From NCBI GenBank assembly GCA_003451675.1, contig DMCY01000103.1, forward strand, positions 1 through 11,308: a stretch of DNA of 11,308 nucleotides, written 5' to 3'. The DNA comes from Candidatus Atribacteria bacterium. Lineage in GTDB: Bacteria > Atribacterota > JS1 > SB-45 > 34-128. This document shows positions 1-7,439 of this stretch, piece by piece. Within the stretch, counting starts at the first letter, position 1, and the number at the start of each line of letters is the position of its first letter. Position numbers and translations under genes: made by a program. A model generated the notes under the pieces. The model was not told the origin of the DNA, searched no databases, and saw only the letters and a list, made by a program, of their open reading frames with translations.

Positions 1-168
1 GTTTTCGGAATATAATACTGCGAGATTTTCCTCTTTTATCTTTTTGAAAATCAGTTGGTAAAAACTGTATTCCTCCGATTCCCTTATCTTTTTTCTCTTT
101 GATTCTGACAGCTGGTTCTCTATATCGAAAAAAGATGTTTGTAGATGAGTTGTATTTTTGCGAAACAT
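1..168 (-). CDS. Transposase, N-terminal part, cut by the window edge
   Basis: An open frame of 56 codons starts at ATG 168 and runs off position 1 without a stop. It begins MFRKNTTHLQTSFFDIENQL and ends near NLAVLYSEN. From memory of the family, this resembles the N-terminus of IS1182/DUF772-type DDE transposases, in which a short MFRK-type start and a 'F-Y..f' region lead into a 'LYS....RP' motif. The DDE catalytic residues would lie outside the window. An SD-like GAGG within GGAAGAGGGAAA sits just upstream of the ATG. A perfect TATAAT (245-250, minus strand) lies about 75 bases upstream, and a GC-rich palindrome lies between that box and the SD. Whether the full gene is intact cannot be judged here. 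The family call is recalled rather than searched. Confidence 0.6.
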   Translation of the reverse strand, partial: MFRKNTTHLQTSFFDIENQLSESKRKKIRESEEYSFYQLIFKKIKEENLAVLYSEN

Positions 169-189
169 TTTCCCTCTTCCTCCTCTCTG

Positions 190-228
190 CCTGTGCGTCT
201 ACCTGCGCCGTTGGCGCACGCAGACAGG
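190..228. repeat. GC-rich palindromic repeat, short copy
   Basis: This is a GC-rich island in AT-rich DNA. It contains a perfect 6-bp inverted repeat, TGCGCC/GGCGCA, around a 3-base loop. It is flanked by CCTGT and ACAGG, which also pair. The first 20 bases (190-209) and the last 13 (216-228) recur at 7440-7519, where a longer insert separates them. The size and palindromic form resemble REP-type extragenic palindromes. It lies in the leader of the transposase gene, 21 bases upstream of its ATG. Confidence 0.8.
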
Positions 229-426
229 TGTATTGGCTTACTTTATTATACAACTTTTCCATCTTAAAATTAAAAATATTTATCCTGTAACCTGACTTTT
301 TAGAGTGGACTCATATATTTAAATTTTTAATTTTAAGTTATGGTTTTACGTTTTGCGCTTTTCATTTTTAGTTTTATTACTATATACTATAATTAGTGCT
401 TACAGAAGAAGGAAATTCCTATATAA
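229..426. other. AT-rich gap between transposase leader and lipA
   Basis: I see no gene on either strand. The stretch is low-complexity AT-rich DNA with repeated words of the type AAAATTAAAAATTTAAA and AAAACGTAAAACC. It probably includes the unidentified outer end of the insertion element whose transposase starts at 168. No terminal inverted repeat could be confirmed, because the other end is outside the window. No convincing rho-independent terminator follows lipA. Confidence 0.5.
245..250 (-). promoter_or_regulatory. Possible -10 box for the transposase
   Basis: The minus strand reads TATAAT, a perfect -10 match, about 75 bases upstream of the transposase start. No good TTGACA-like -35 lies 16-18 bases further upstream; only AT-rich sequence is there. 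The call is therefore tentative. A transcript from here would carry the GC-rich palindrome at 190-228 in its leader. Confidence 0.35.
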
Positions 427-1290
427 TTAAATTATATTTTTCAATATTTCACCGGCATGATAGGAACTGCGCACCAAAGGGGCTGACGCTACATATTTAA
501 AGCCTAAAGACATCCCTATGTTTCGGTATTCTTCAAATTTTTCAGGATAAATATAATCGCTGACTTTTAAATGGTGAGGAGATGGCTTTAAATACTGGCC
601 TATAGTTAAAATGTCACAATCCACTTCTCGTAAATCTTTCATCGCTTTAATAACTTCTTCCTTTTCCTCTCCTAAGCCTACCATAATCCCCGATTTGGAA
701 ATAATATTTTTACCCCGAATCTTAACCTGTCTTAATAGCTCCAGGGAACGCTTATAAACCGCTTTTGGCCTTACTAAGTTATATAAGCGGGCAACTGTTT
801 CGATATTATGATTTATAACTTCCGGATGAGCATCTATTACTATTTGGAGTGCTTCCCAAGAACCTTCAAAATCCGGTATTAGCACCTCTATAGTGCTTTC
901 GGGAAGTATTTTTTTAATCTCTGTAATAGTCTGAGCAAAGTGTTTTGCTCCGCCATCCGGTAAATCATCTCTGGTTACCGAAGTAACTACTATATGTTTA
1001 AGATTTAAATGTTTAGCAGCCTGGGCAATATGATAGGGTTCCTCCGGGTCTAAGGAGAGGGGTTCCCCTTTTTCTACAGCACAGAACTTACAGTTTCGCG
1101 TACAGATATTCCCCAATATCATAAAAGTAGCTGTTCCTTTTTTAAAACACTCGCCCCGATTAGGGCACAGAGCGCTATCACAGACTGTATGCAAATTTAG
1201 TTCTTTTAATAATGAATCCATCCGTTCTAAAACTTTTTGGTCGGGTAATTTTCTTCTTAACCAATAAAGATGTCCTTTTTTATCAGTCAT
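427..1290 (-). CDS. lipA: Lipoyl synthase (radical SAM)
   Basis: Inserts two sulfur atoms into protein-bound octanoyl groups to make lipoyl cofactor, using a radical SAM cluster and a sacrificial auxiliary 4Fe-4S cluster. The 287 residues show both cysteine sets. The auxiliary set is C37, C42 and C48 (CDSALCPNRGEC). The radical SAM set is C63, C67 and C70 (CTRNCKFC). The C-terminal RSSY motif at about 274-277 supplies the serine ligand known in LipA. The family's WLR.KLP start is present at residues 10-16, which supports the ATG at 1290. That ATG overlaps the stop of the upstream isomerase-like gene by 8 bases (ATGACTGA), with GGGGAG as SD, so translation is probably coupled. No LipB, LplA or lipoyl-domain gene is in the window. 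The identification is firm. Confidence 0.97.
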   Translation of the reverse strand: MTDKKGHLYWLRRKLPDQKVLERMDSLLKELNLHTVCDSALCPNRGECFKKGTATFMILGNICTRNCKFCAVEKGEPLSLDPEEPYHIAQAAKHLNLKHIVVTSVTRDDLPDGGAKHFAQTITEIKKILPESTIEVLIPDFEGSWEALQIVIDAHPEVINHNIETVARLYNLVRPKAVYKRSLELLRQVKIRGKNIISKSGIMVGLGEEKEEVIKAMKDLREVDCDILTIGQYLKPSPHHLKVSDYIYPEKFEEYRNIGMSLGFKYVASAPLVRSSYHAGEILKNII

Positions 1291-2110
1291 TTTTGACTCC
1301 CCGAAATAAATTTAGGTACAATTCTTTAATAGTTCGGAGCATTCCTTCATTATCTGTTTTTTTCCTTAATTCAAACATAAATACCCCCTGGTAATTAATT
1401 TCTTTTAAACCCTTTACAAATCTTTTCCAATCTATATTGCCTTCAAAAGGGAGATAATGGTCATCACTCTTTCCGGAATTGTCATGAATATGTAAATGGC
1501 ATAAATAATCTTTTATTTCCGTCAAACACTCCACAACTTCACCATGATTATAAAGAGAAGAAGTTATGTTACAATGTCCGGTATCCAGACAGATTCCTAA
1601 ATTTTTAGAATCAAATTTTTTTACTATCTCCAGAATCTCGGGTATGCTATCACCGGTTTTTCCGGGTAAAGTATTCTCTAAAGCAATCTTAATTCCCCAG
1701 TGTTCACAAAATTTTAGTATTTCCTCTAAACTTTGCTCGCTCTTTTCTCGACGCGCTTTCCTCGTTTTCTCATCTTTAATTTCACTCCCCGGATGAACTA
1801 CTAAAATCTCTCCCCCTAATCTCAATAAAGCAAGAGCTGTTTTTTCCACTTCCCGGACAGACCATACCCGATCATATTCCTCAATCAGAGAAATATCTGC
1901 TCCGTGAGTGGGCATATGCATCGATATCACTTTTATTTCATTTCTTTTAAATTCTTTATACATTTCATCCAGGTATTTGGGATCATGGTAATTAAAATGC
2001 CCTTCTTTCGGTTTTACTTCAAGATATTCTATCCCCGCCTCTTTTAATAAAGTTAGTTTAGATTTTAACTGATAATCCTCAAGCGGCATAGTTGATATTC
2101 CAAAATTCAT
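1283..2110 (-). CDS. Sugar phosphate isomerase/epimerase-like TIM-barrel protein
   Basis: A 275-residue member of the xylose isomerase-like/AP endonuclease family 2 TIM-barrel superfamily, which includes sugar isomerases, epimerases and endonuclease IV. Candidate metal ligands fall in the expected order: H106 (VVHPGSE), E145 (ALENT), D176 and H179 (CLDTGH), H209 (HIHDN), D217/H218 and E247 (MFELR). The Y/D..H-PF-G-IDW pattern at about 217-228 is typical of the sugar isomerase branch. The start is ATG 2110, with GAGAGG on the minus strand as SD. The gene follows trxB after 18 bases and overlaps lipA by 8, so it is the middle gene of an operon. The substrate cannot be told from sequence. Endonuclease IV is less likely, because that family's full set of metal ligands is not evident. 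Confidence 0.82.
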   Translation of the reverse strand: MNFGISTMPLEDYQLKSKLTLLKEAGIEYLEVKPKEGHFNYHDPKYLDEMYKEFKRNEIKVISMHMPTHGADISLIEEYDRVWSVREVEKTALALLRLGGEILVVHPGSEIKDEKTRKARREKSEQSLEEILKFCEHWGIKIALENTLPGKTGDSIPEILEIVKKFDSKNLGICLDTGHCNITSSLYNHGEVVECLTEIKDYLCHLHIHDNSGKSDDHYLPFEGNIDWKRFVKGLKEINYQGVFMFELRKKTDNEGMLRTIKELYLNLFRGVKND

Positions 2111-2128
2111 TTTTTATCCTCTCTTCTC

Positions 2129-3130
2129 CTATTTATAGGAAACCCCTTTTATTTCTTCAATGTATTTTTGGGCGGCAAAGGCAGCGGTAGCTCCTTCTCC
2201 ACAGGCAGTAACTACCTGTCTTAAGAGCTTTTTTCTAACATCTCCGCAGGCGTAAATGCCTTCTTGCGAAGTCATCATATTATCATCAGTTAAAATATAG
2301 CCCCTTTGATCTAATTTTATTAACTTATTCAAAAATTTTGAATTGGGTACATTCCCCACAAAAACAAAAACACCCTGGCAAGAAATTTCTTTTTCTTTAC
2401 CTGTTTTTTTGTTTTGAATCAGAACACTCTCTACTTTTTCCTTACCTATTATTTTTGTTACTACTGAATCCCAGGCAAAATTTATTTTTTTATTAGCAAA
2501 AACTCTTTCCTGTAATATCTTAGTTGCTCTTAATCTATCCCGACGGTGAATAATGGTTACTTCTCGAACAAATTTAGTCAAATATAAAGCTTCTTCAATT
2601 GCCGTATCTCCTCCACCAACTACTACTATCTTTTGGTCCTTAAAAAAGGGGGCATCACAGGTGGCACAATAAGAAACTCCTCTCCCTCTTAATTCTTCTT
2701 CTCCGGGAACATCTAATTTACTCGCTTCTGCCCCGGAAGCCAAAATAATGGTTAGAGTTCTATATTCTTGATTATTAATTTTTACTATTTTTACTTTATC
2801 TTCCTTGTCTTCTTTTATTCTAACTTCTTCTACTTCCCCATATTCTATCTTAAGACCAAATCCTACAGCCTGCTCCTCCGTTTTTTGCATTAATTCAGGT
2901 CCTGTAATGCCATGAGGAAAGCCGGGATAATTTTCAATAATTTCGGTGAGCACTGCCTGTCCTCCAGGCATAGCTTTTTCAATCAATAAAGTATCCATTC
3001 TGGCCCGACTAAGATAAATACCCGCAGTTAATCCAGCAGGACCTCCTCCAATTATTATGGCATCATAAATTATTCCTTCTTTTGTCTCTTTTTTACTACT
3101 TGTTTCTGGTTTAATTGAAACTACCGACAT
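2129..3130 (-). CDS. trxB: Thioredoxin reductase (FAD/NADPH)
   Basis: A flavoprotein that passes electrons from NADPH to thioredoxin or a related disulfide protein in the cytoplasm. The 333 residues contain the FAD-binding GGGPAG motif (28-33), the redox-active CATC pair (C155 and C158), the NADPH-binding VGGGDTA (171-177) and HRRDRLRA (195-202), and the late YACGDVR FAD motif. A lysine-rich, weakly ordered extension of about 20 residues precedes the normal family start. It looks genuine because the strong SD GGAGGTGAC lies just before ATG 3130 and no later start fits. The gene leads the operon with the TIM-barrel gene and lipA. Lipoyl and thioredoxin systems both handle dithiols, so a shared role is possible but unproven. 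The HRR.RLRA motif points to NADPH rather than ferredoxin as donor. Confidence 0.95.
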   Translation of the reverse strand: MSVVSIKPETSSKKETKEGIIYDAIIIGGGPAGLTAGIYLSRARMDTLLIEKAMPGGQAVLTEIIENYPGFPHGITGPELMQKTEEQAVGFGLKIEYGEVEEVRIKEDKEDKVKIVKINNQEYRTLTIILASGAEASKLDVPGEEELRGRGVSYCATCDAPFFKDQKIVVVGGGDTAIEEALYLTKFVREVTIIHRRDRLRATKILQERVFANKKINFAWDSVVTKIIGKEKVESVLIQNKKTGKEKEISCQGVFVFVGNVPNSKFLNKLIKLDQRGYILTDDNMMTSQEGIYACGDVRKKLLRQVVTACGEGATAAFAAQKYIEEIKGVSYK

Positions 3131-3153
3131 TTAAAAGTCACCTCCATATAAAT

Positions 3154-3174
3154 TAGCGTATAGCGTATAGCGTT
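3154..3174. repeat. Three tandem TAGCGTA heptamers upstream of trxB
   Basis: Two exact TAGCGTA units and a third with one mismatch lie in tandem, ending about 24 bases upstream of the trxB ATG and a few bases upstream of its SD. Heptamer repeats at this place could be protein-binding sites or simply slippage-prone filler. No partner repeat was seen elsewhere in the window. Confidence 0.6.
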
Positions 3175-3205
3175 TAGTTTCTAATTAGCAAGTTAGCATT
3201 GGTTG

Positions 3206-3306
3206 GTTAGTTAGTTACTTAGTTAGCTGGTTAATTAGTTAATATTAATTCATTTTATATTTTCTCTCAACTAACTAACCAGGTAACCAGCTAACTATTT
3301 AACTAA
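3206..3306. repeat. Long imperfect palindrome of GTTA-type words
   Basis: The core arms GTTAGCTGGTTA (3222-3233) and TAACCAGCTAAC (3284-3295) are perfect complements of 12 bases. Outer pairing continues with two mismatches to 3211/3306. Inside, TTAGTTA (3235-3241) can pair with TAACTAA (3272-3278). The whole could fold as a hairpin of roughly 100 bases. It lies between the MobB gene's stop and the trxB start. There is no U-run, so it is not a classical terminator. Its left 20 bases recur exactly at 10151-10170. Confidence 0.7.
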
Positions 3307-3360
3307 ATTCATTCGCTCTACATTAATGTTCCTTTTCTTCACTCGATACACGATGCTATT

Positions 3361-4089
3361 TTATTTTTTCTTTATCTTTATCTCAATATCTCCTTTGGTA
3401 AAACCTTTTAAGGAAGAAAGCATCCCAATAATAGTATTTCTTAGCATCTTAGATATAAAGGGATTTATAGACACTTTTTCCCCATCAACTTTGACCAAAG
3501 TGTCTGCTCTTAAAGAAATACAATCATCAATATTTTTAATTCCTCTAACGATCTCCTGAGCTAAACCGTAACAATCTTGATATCCACATTCCCCGCAATT
3601 TAAATTGGGTAATTTAAACGATTTATTAATGGCTATTTCTGCTATCTTTTTTATATCCTCATCATTTAAAATATTAAAATCGTAAAGTTTCGGGTCTACG
3701 CCTTTAGAAACAAAACCAGCCGTACACAATTGTAATCCATCAAATAATTCAGCCTTTTCACTTTCTTCTCTTAAGCACACAATTTTGGGAAAAGTTTTTT
3801 GCTTTTTAAAACCTTCTATTAAGATAATATCAGCTTCGAAATATTTTATAATCTCTTCTAAATTCTTTTTATTCTTTAAAAAAAATACTGATTCCTTAGG
3901 AGTAATTGCCGCTACCTGGGTTAGACCTTCTTGGTATTTTGAAGTATCCGAATTAGCCAGATCAAGGTCTTCACTGATATGTTTTACTACTGCTACTTTA
4001 TAACCTCTTTTTGTTAATTCATTAGATAATTTTAGTGTCAAAGTGGTTTTACCACTCTTCTTATATCCTATTATACCGATAACTCTCAT
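3361..4089 (-). CDS. MobB-type P-loop protein with C-terminal 4Fe-4S domain
   Basis: The N-terminal part matches MobB, the GTP-binding partner in molybdopterin dinucleotide cofactor synthesis. It has a Walker A motif GYKKSGKTTL (8-17), an SDTSKYQEG segment (47-55) like the MobB family's D-T-..-..G motif, and LIEGFK (90-95). A second domain follows, with C165, C168, C173 and C190 (CGECGYQDC...C) forming a 4Fe-4S motif like those in RnfB and acetyl-CoA synthase-type proteins. The tail is conserved-looking and basic (about 209-242). I chose ATG 4089 (242 residues), because AGAGGT lies only about two bases before ATG 4095 but about eight before 4089. The TauE/SafE permease gene ends 22 bases upstream, so the two are probably one operon. 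The general class is secure. Which molybdo- or tungsto-enzyme it serves is unknown. Confidence 0.82.
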   Translation of the reverse strand: MRVIGIIGYKKSGKTTLTLKLSNELTKRGYKVAVVKHISEDLDLANSDTSKYQEGLTQVAAITPKESVFFLKNKKNLEEIIKYFEADIILIEGFKKQKTFPKIVCLREESEKAELFDGLQLCTAGFVSKGVDPKLYDFNILNDEDIKKIAEIAINKSFKLPNLNCGECGYQDCYGLAQEIVRGIKNIDDCISLRADTLVKVDGEKVSINPFISKMLRNTIIGMLSSLKGFTKGDIEIKIKKK

Positions 4090-4111
4090 AATCATTACCT
4101 CTTTTTATTAG

Positions 4112-4906
4112 TTATTTTACCACATTCACCACCAACCAGGCAGAGATTAAAAAAAGAAATATAGCATAAATTTTTTTCAATAAAATTTTATCTACTTTTA
4201 TAGATATCCGAGAACCAGCTTGAGCCCCGGCAAAAACCACTAAGGCTAAAATTAAAGCCATTTTCGGTTCAAAATGTCCGGCAAAAAAATGCCCCCAAAA
4301 ACCGAATAAAGCAGTTATTCCTACCATAAAACATGAGGTCCCTACTGCAATCTTCATAGGAATTCCCAGTAATAAAACCATTAAAGGTACTTTTATTATT
4401 CCTCCTCCAATTCCTAATAAACCAGCCATTAAACCGGCCAGAGCAGTGAGCGGAAGTCCGATTAAAAGATTAACTGAATACTCTTCTTCTCCAAATTTTC
4501 TTGGCCAATAACCCCATTTTCTCTGATTAATGAATCTATCTTGAATTTCTTTAATGGGCTTTATCATAAAATATCCGGAAACAATCAGAACCAAAATGAA
4601 TAATATTTTTAATTCCTTAATTTGAATAAAGGAAGAATAATATCCACCAATAAGGGACATAATAGCAGTCAAAGGTTCGATTATTAAAGCTAATTTCCAA
4701 TCTACTAACTGAACTCGATGATATACTAAAGAAGCCGAAATAGAGAGAGCCATTATTATAAAAATACTAATTGCCGCAGCTTGGTAAAAAGTAAAATCAA
4801 AGGCTAATAAAATGGGGACATAAAGTACTCCTCCACCTATACCAATCATAGAACTAATACCTGCAGCAATAAAAAATGTTAGGTACATAAAAACTGACTC
4901 TATCAT
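4112..4906 (-). CDS. TauE/SafE (TSUP) family membrane permease
   Basis: An integral membrane protein of 264 residues with about eight hydrophobic segments in two homologous halves. Each half has the family's glycine-rich motif, SMIGIGGGVLYVP (19-31) and GLLGIGGGIIKVP (162-174). The charged loop between them (about 116-145) is probably cytoplasmic. Family members move sulfite, sulfoacetate or other small organic or sulfur anions across the cell membrane. Neither substrate nor direction can be read from sequence. The start at ATG 4906 has TAGGAAA as SD. It is the first gene of a pair with the MobB-4Fe-4S gene, so an oxyanion or molybdoenzyme link is a reasonable guess only. Confidence 0.9.
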   Translation of the reverse strand: MIESVFMYLTFFIAAGISSMIGIGGGVLYVPILLAFDFTFYQAAAISIFIIMALSISASLVYHRVQLVDWKLALIIEPLTAIMSLIGGYYSSFIQIKELKILFILVLIVSGYFMIKPIKEIQDRFINQRKWGYWPRKFGEEEYSVNLLIGLPLTALAGLMAGLLGIGGGIIKVPLMVLLLGIPMKIAVGTSCFMVGITALFGFWGHFFAGHFEPKMALILALVVFAGAQAGSRISIKVDKILLKKIYAIFLFLISAWLVVNVVK

Positions 4907-5018
4907 ATTGTTTCCTATACTTTAAATGAATTCTTTATAACTTTTGAAATTTTCTCTGTGCTTATCCTGAGGATGGTCATTTGTTTTAAAAAATTTTATC
5001 AAAACTTTAAGAAATAAT
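4907..5018. other. Spacer between c-di-GMP gene and TSUP gene
   Basis: An AT-rich gap of 112 bases between two minus-strand genes. I see no clear terminator for the upstream c-di-GMP gene and no convincing -35/-10 pair for the permease gene. Transcription through the gap or an unrecognised promoter are both possible. Confidence 0.4.
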
Positions 5019-7427
5019 CTATTTTCTTTCTCTACTCGCATTATTTTTTACTATCTTCAAGAATATCTCCACCAGCTGGGGGTCAAACTGGGTGCCGGCA
5101 CATCTTTTAATCTCTTTTAAGGCTTCAGTTTTACTTATGGATCCTTTATAAGGACAACGGGATTGCATCACATCATAGGCATCGACAATAGAGATGATAC
5201 GGGAAAGGAGGGGAATCTTTTCTCCTTTTAGGCCATCAGGATAACCTTTACCATCCCATTGTTCATGGTGATAGAGGATCTCCTGGGCAATAGGGGCAAA
5301 ATCAGGGATGTTTTTGGCCATACGATAGCCTATATGGGAGTGTTCCCTCATTTTCTCCCATTCGGAAGGAGTTAAGATATAGGTCTTAAAGAGGATACTA
5401 TCAGGGATACCGATCTTGCCCATATCGTGTAAGAGAGCTAAGAGTTTTAAGTTTCCTAACTGGTATTCGGTAAGCCCTACCCTTTTACCTAAAGAAAGGG
5501 CTAACCCCTGAAGTCTCTGGGCATGATCAGAGGTATGGGGGTCCCGTTCGGCAAGGACGATACGGAAGGCTTCTAAGAAATGTTTTTCTCGGCTTTTACC
5601 GTTGAAGAGTTTATCCTGATACATATTACGGTCAGCTTCTTTAAGGAGAGAGTTTATATCTTTATATTCTCCTTCCTGGGTGGTACAACCTAAAGAGATA
5701 TTCAGCCTTAAGTAGATAGGCTCTATCTTGTCTTGCTGGCAGACCTTTTTGATCCTCTCACAAAATTTATGGGCCTCTTCGGAAGTAGTAGAAGGCAGAA
5801 GAATAGCAAACTCATCTCCTCCGATACGGGCCAGGATGTCTCCCTGACGGGAGACGGAAGTAAGTACCTGGGAGAGGTGTTGTAAGAGTCGGTCTCCCTC
5901 GAAATGACCGAAAGTATCGTTTATAACTTTTAGGCCATTGACATCGAGCATCACTACACTTAAAGGGTAGTAACGGGGGAAGTTGTACCTTTCCAGTTCT
6001 TCTTCGAAGTAGGCCCGGTTGTAAAGGCCGGTTAGAGCATCATGGAAGCTCAGGTGTTTAATTTTCTCTTCAGAGCTTTTACGCTCGATAGCAGTAGCTA
6101 CCTGGGAGGAGACGAATTCCATAAGCCTGATGTCGCTTTCGGAATAGAGATTAGGGTTGGTATAGCTTTGGGCTACCATAGCGCCTATAGTCTTATCTTC
6201 TATCTTTAGGGGGACTCCTAACCAGATGGATTTGTCAGCTACGGTACCCCAAGGAGTTAATGCCCCCTGAGTTACCATCCCATTAAGCTGTTTCCGATTA
6301 ATGAGAAAGGGTTGGCCACTCCTGATTACATAAGTAGTGGGAGTGTTATTAGAACTTAATTTCAAGACAGGGAAATTATCATCTTTCTCATCTACATAAT
6401 AAGGAAAGTAAATCTTGTCTTTTTTCTCGTCCGCCAGAGCGATATAAAAGTTGGTGGCATCGATAATGGTACCCAGTTCTTTATGAATAGCTTTATAAAG
6501 TTGTTTTAAGGATATGGGGGAATTAGCGGCTTGGGAAATATTGTATAAGACCTGTTGCATTGTCTCGTTCTGTTTACGTTCGGAAATATCAATATATATC
6601 CCTATTTCACCTCTAGCTTGTCCACCTATTAGCAGCGGTGTAGCTGATATGGACACAGGGAATAAGGTTCCGTCTTTTTTCTTTCTAATGGTTTCATAAT
6701 TAAGATAACCTTTTAATCCCTTTATAGTTAATATTTTACCTTCTTTTATTTTATCGGAAGAGTGAATCATACCATCATCAATATTTCTTCCTTTAATTTC
6801 TTTTAGAGAATAACCAAAAAGTTCACAAAAACGAAGATTTACATCTAATATTGTTCCCTTCTCATCCAGATATACTAACGCTTCAGGATTACTTTTAAAC
6901 AGACTGGCAAATTCCTGCTGGCTTTTTCGTAAATTCTCTTCTGCTTTTTTACGTTCGGTAATATCCACAAAAACACCTTCTACTCCGGCAAAATCCCCTT
7001 CTTCATCATAATAATAATGGCTGGAAGTAGAGATGGTAATTGGGGTGCCATCTCTCTTTTTTAGGATTACTTCGTAGTCTTTAATAATCCCCTTTCTCTT
7101 TTTCAGTTCTTCTAAAAATTTTTTTCTGTCTTTGGGGATATAATATAAATCCTTAGCCAGATTTTTTCCTATAATATCTCGGGGCAAATCATAACCGAAT
7201 AATTTTACCCCTGTGGAATTCATCATTAAAATATTACCTGCTACATCTGCTCGATAATAGACAGCTGGCATATTTTCAAATAGAGTTTGATATAATTCTT
7301 CGGATTTTGCTAATTTTTTCTTTGTCTGTTTTTGGCTGGCTTTTACTTGTTCTAACTCATCAATTTTCTTATGCAGTCCCATTAATTCATTTTGCAATTG
7401 TTCTTTATCTTTATCTCTATCTTCCAT
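5019..7427 (-). CDS. PAS-PAS-GAF-GGDEF-HD-GYP c-di-GMP signalling protein
   Basis: A soluble sensor protein of 802 residues that can both make and break cyclic di-GMP. Order: coiled coil (about 5-45), PAS 1 (45-160, ending VDITERKKAEE), PAS 2 (168-286, ending IDISERK), GAF (about 290-450), GGDEF diguanylate cyclase (455-620) and HD-GYP phosphodiesterase (about 620-795). The GGDEF motif (536-540) is intact and is preceded by the product-inhibition site R527-D530 (RQGD). The HD pair (H667, D668), HH (720-721) and GYP (728-730) are also intact. No membrane segment is seen. I start at ATG 7427 because CAGGAGAAAG lies directly before it. The frame stays open to an ATG at 7475, but those 16 extra codons are read from a palindromic repeat. 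The GAF-to-HD-GYP part is much richer in GC than the PAS part. The gene probably has its own promoter. Confidence 0.93.
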   Translation of the reverse strand: MEDRDKDKEQLQNELMGLHKKIDELEQVKASQKQTKKKLAKSEELYQTLFENMPAVYYRADVAGNILMMNSTGVKLFGYDLPRDIIGKNLAKDLYYIPKDRKKFLEELKKRKGIIKDYEVILKKRDGTPITISTSSHYYYDEEGDFAGVEGVFVDITERKKAEENLRKSQQEFASLFKSNPEALVYLDEKGTILDVNLRFCELFGYSLKEIKGRNIDDGMIHSSDKIKEGKILTIKGLKGYLNYETIRKKKDGTLFPVSISATPLLIGGQARGEIGIYIDISERKQNETMQQVLYNISQAANSPISLKQLYKAIHKELGTIIDATNFYIALADEKKDKIYFPYYVDEKDDNFPVLKLSSNNTPTTYVIRSGQPFLINRKQLNGMVTQGALTPWGTVADKSIWLGVPLKIEDKTIGAMVAQSYTNPNLYSESDIRLMEFVSSQVATAIERKSSEEKIKHLSFHDALTGLYNRAYFEEELERYNFPRYYPLSVVMLDVNGLKVINDTFGHFEGDRLLQHLSQVLTSVSRQGDILARIGGDEFAILLPSTTSEEAHKFCERIKKVCQQDKIEPIYLRLNISLGCTTQEGEYKDINSLLKEADRNMYQDKLFNGKSREKHFLEAFRIVLAERDPHTSDHAQRLQGLALSLGKRVGLTEYQLGNLKLLALLHDMGKIGIPDSILFKTYILTPSEWEKMREHSHIGYRMAKNIPDFAPIAQEILYHHEQWDGKGYPDGLKGEKIPLLSRIISIVDAYDVMQSRCPYKGSISKTEALKEIKRCAGTQFDPQLVEIFLKIVKNNASRERK

Positions 7428-7439
7428 TCTTTCTCCTGT

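Noticed and set aside
99..290. Plus-strand open frame of 63 codons
   Set aside because: It runs antisense to the transposase start and through the palindromic repeat, with no SD or family likeness.
405..426. Possible lipA terminator (AGGAATTTCCT)
   Set aside because: The arms leave a loop of only about one base and no U-run follows, so it cannot form a working hairpin terminator.
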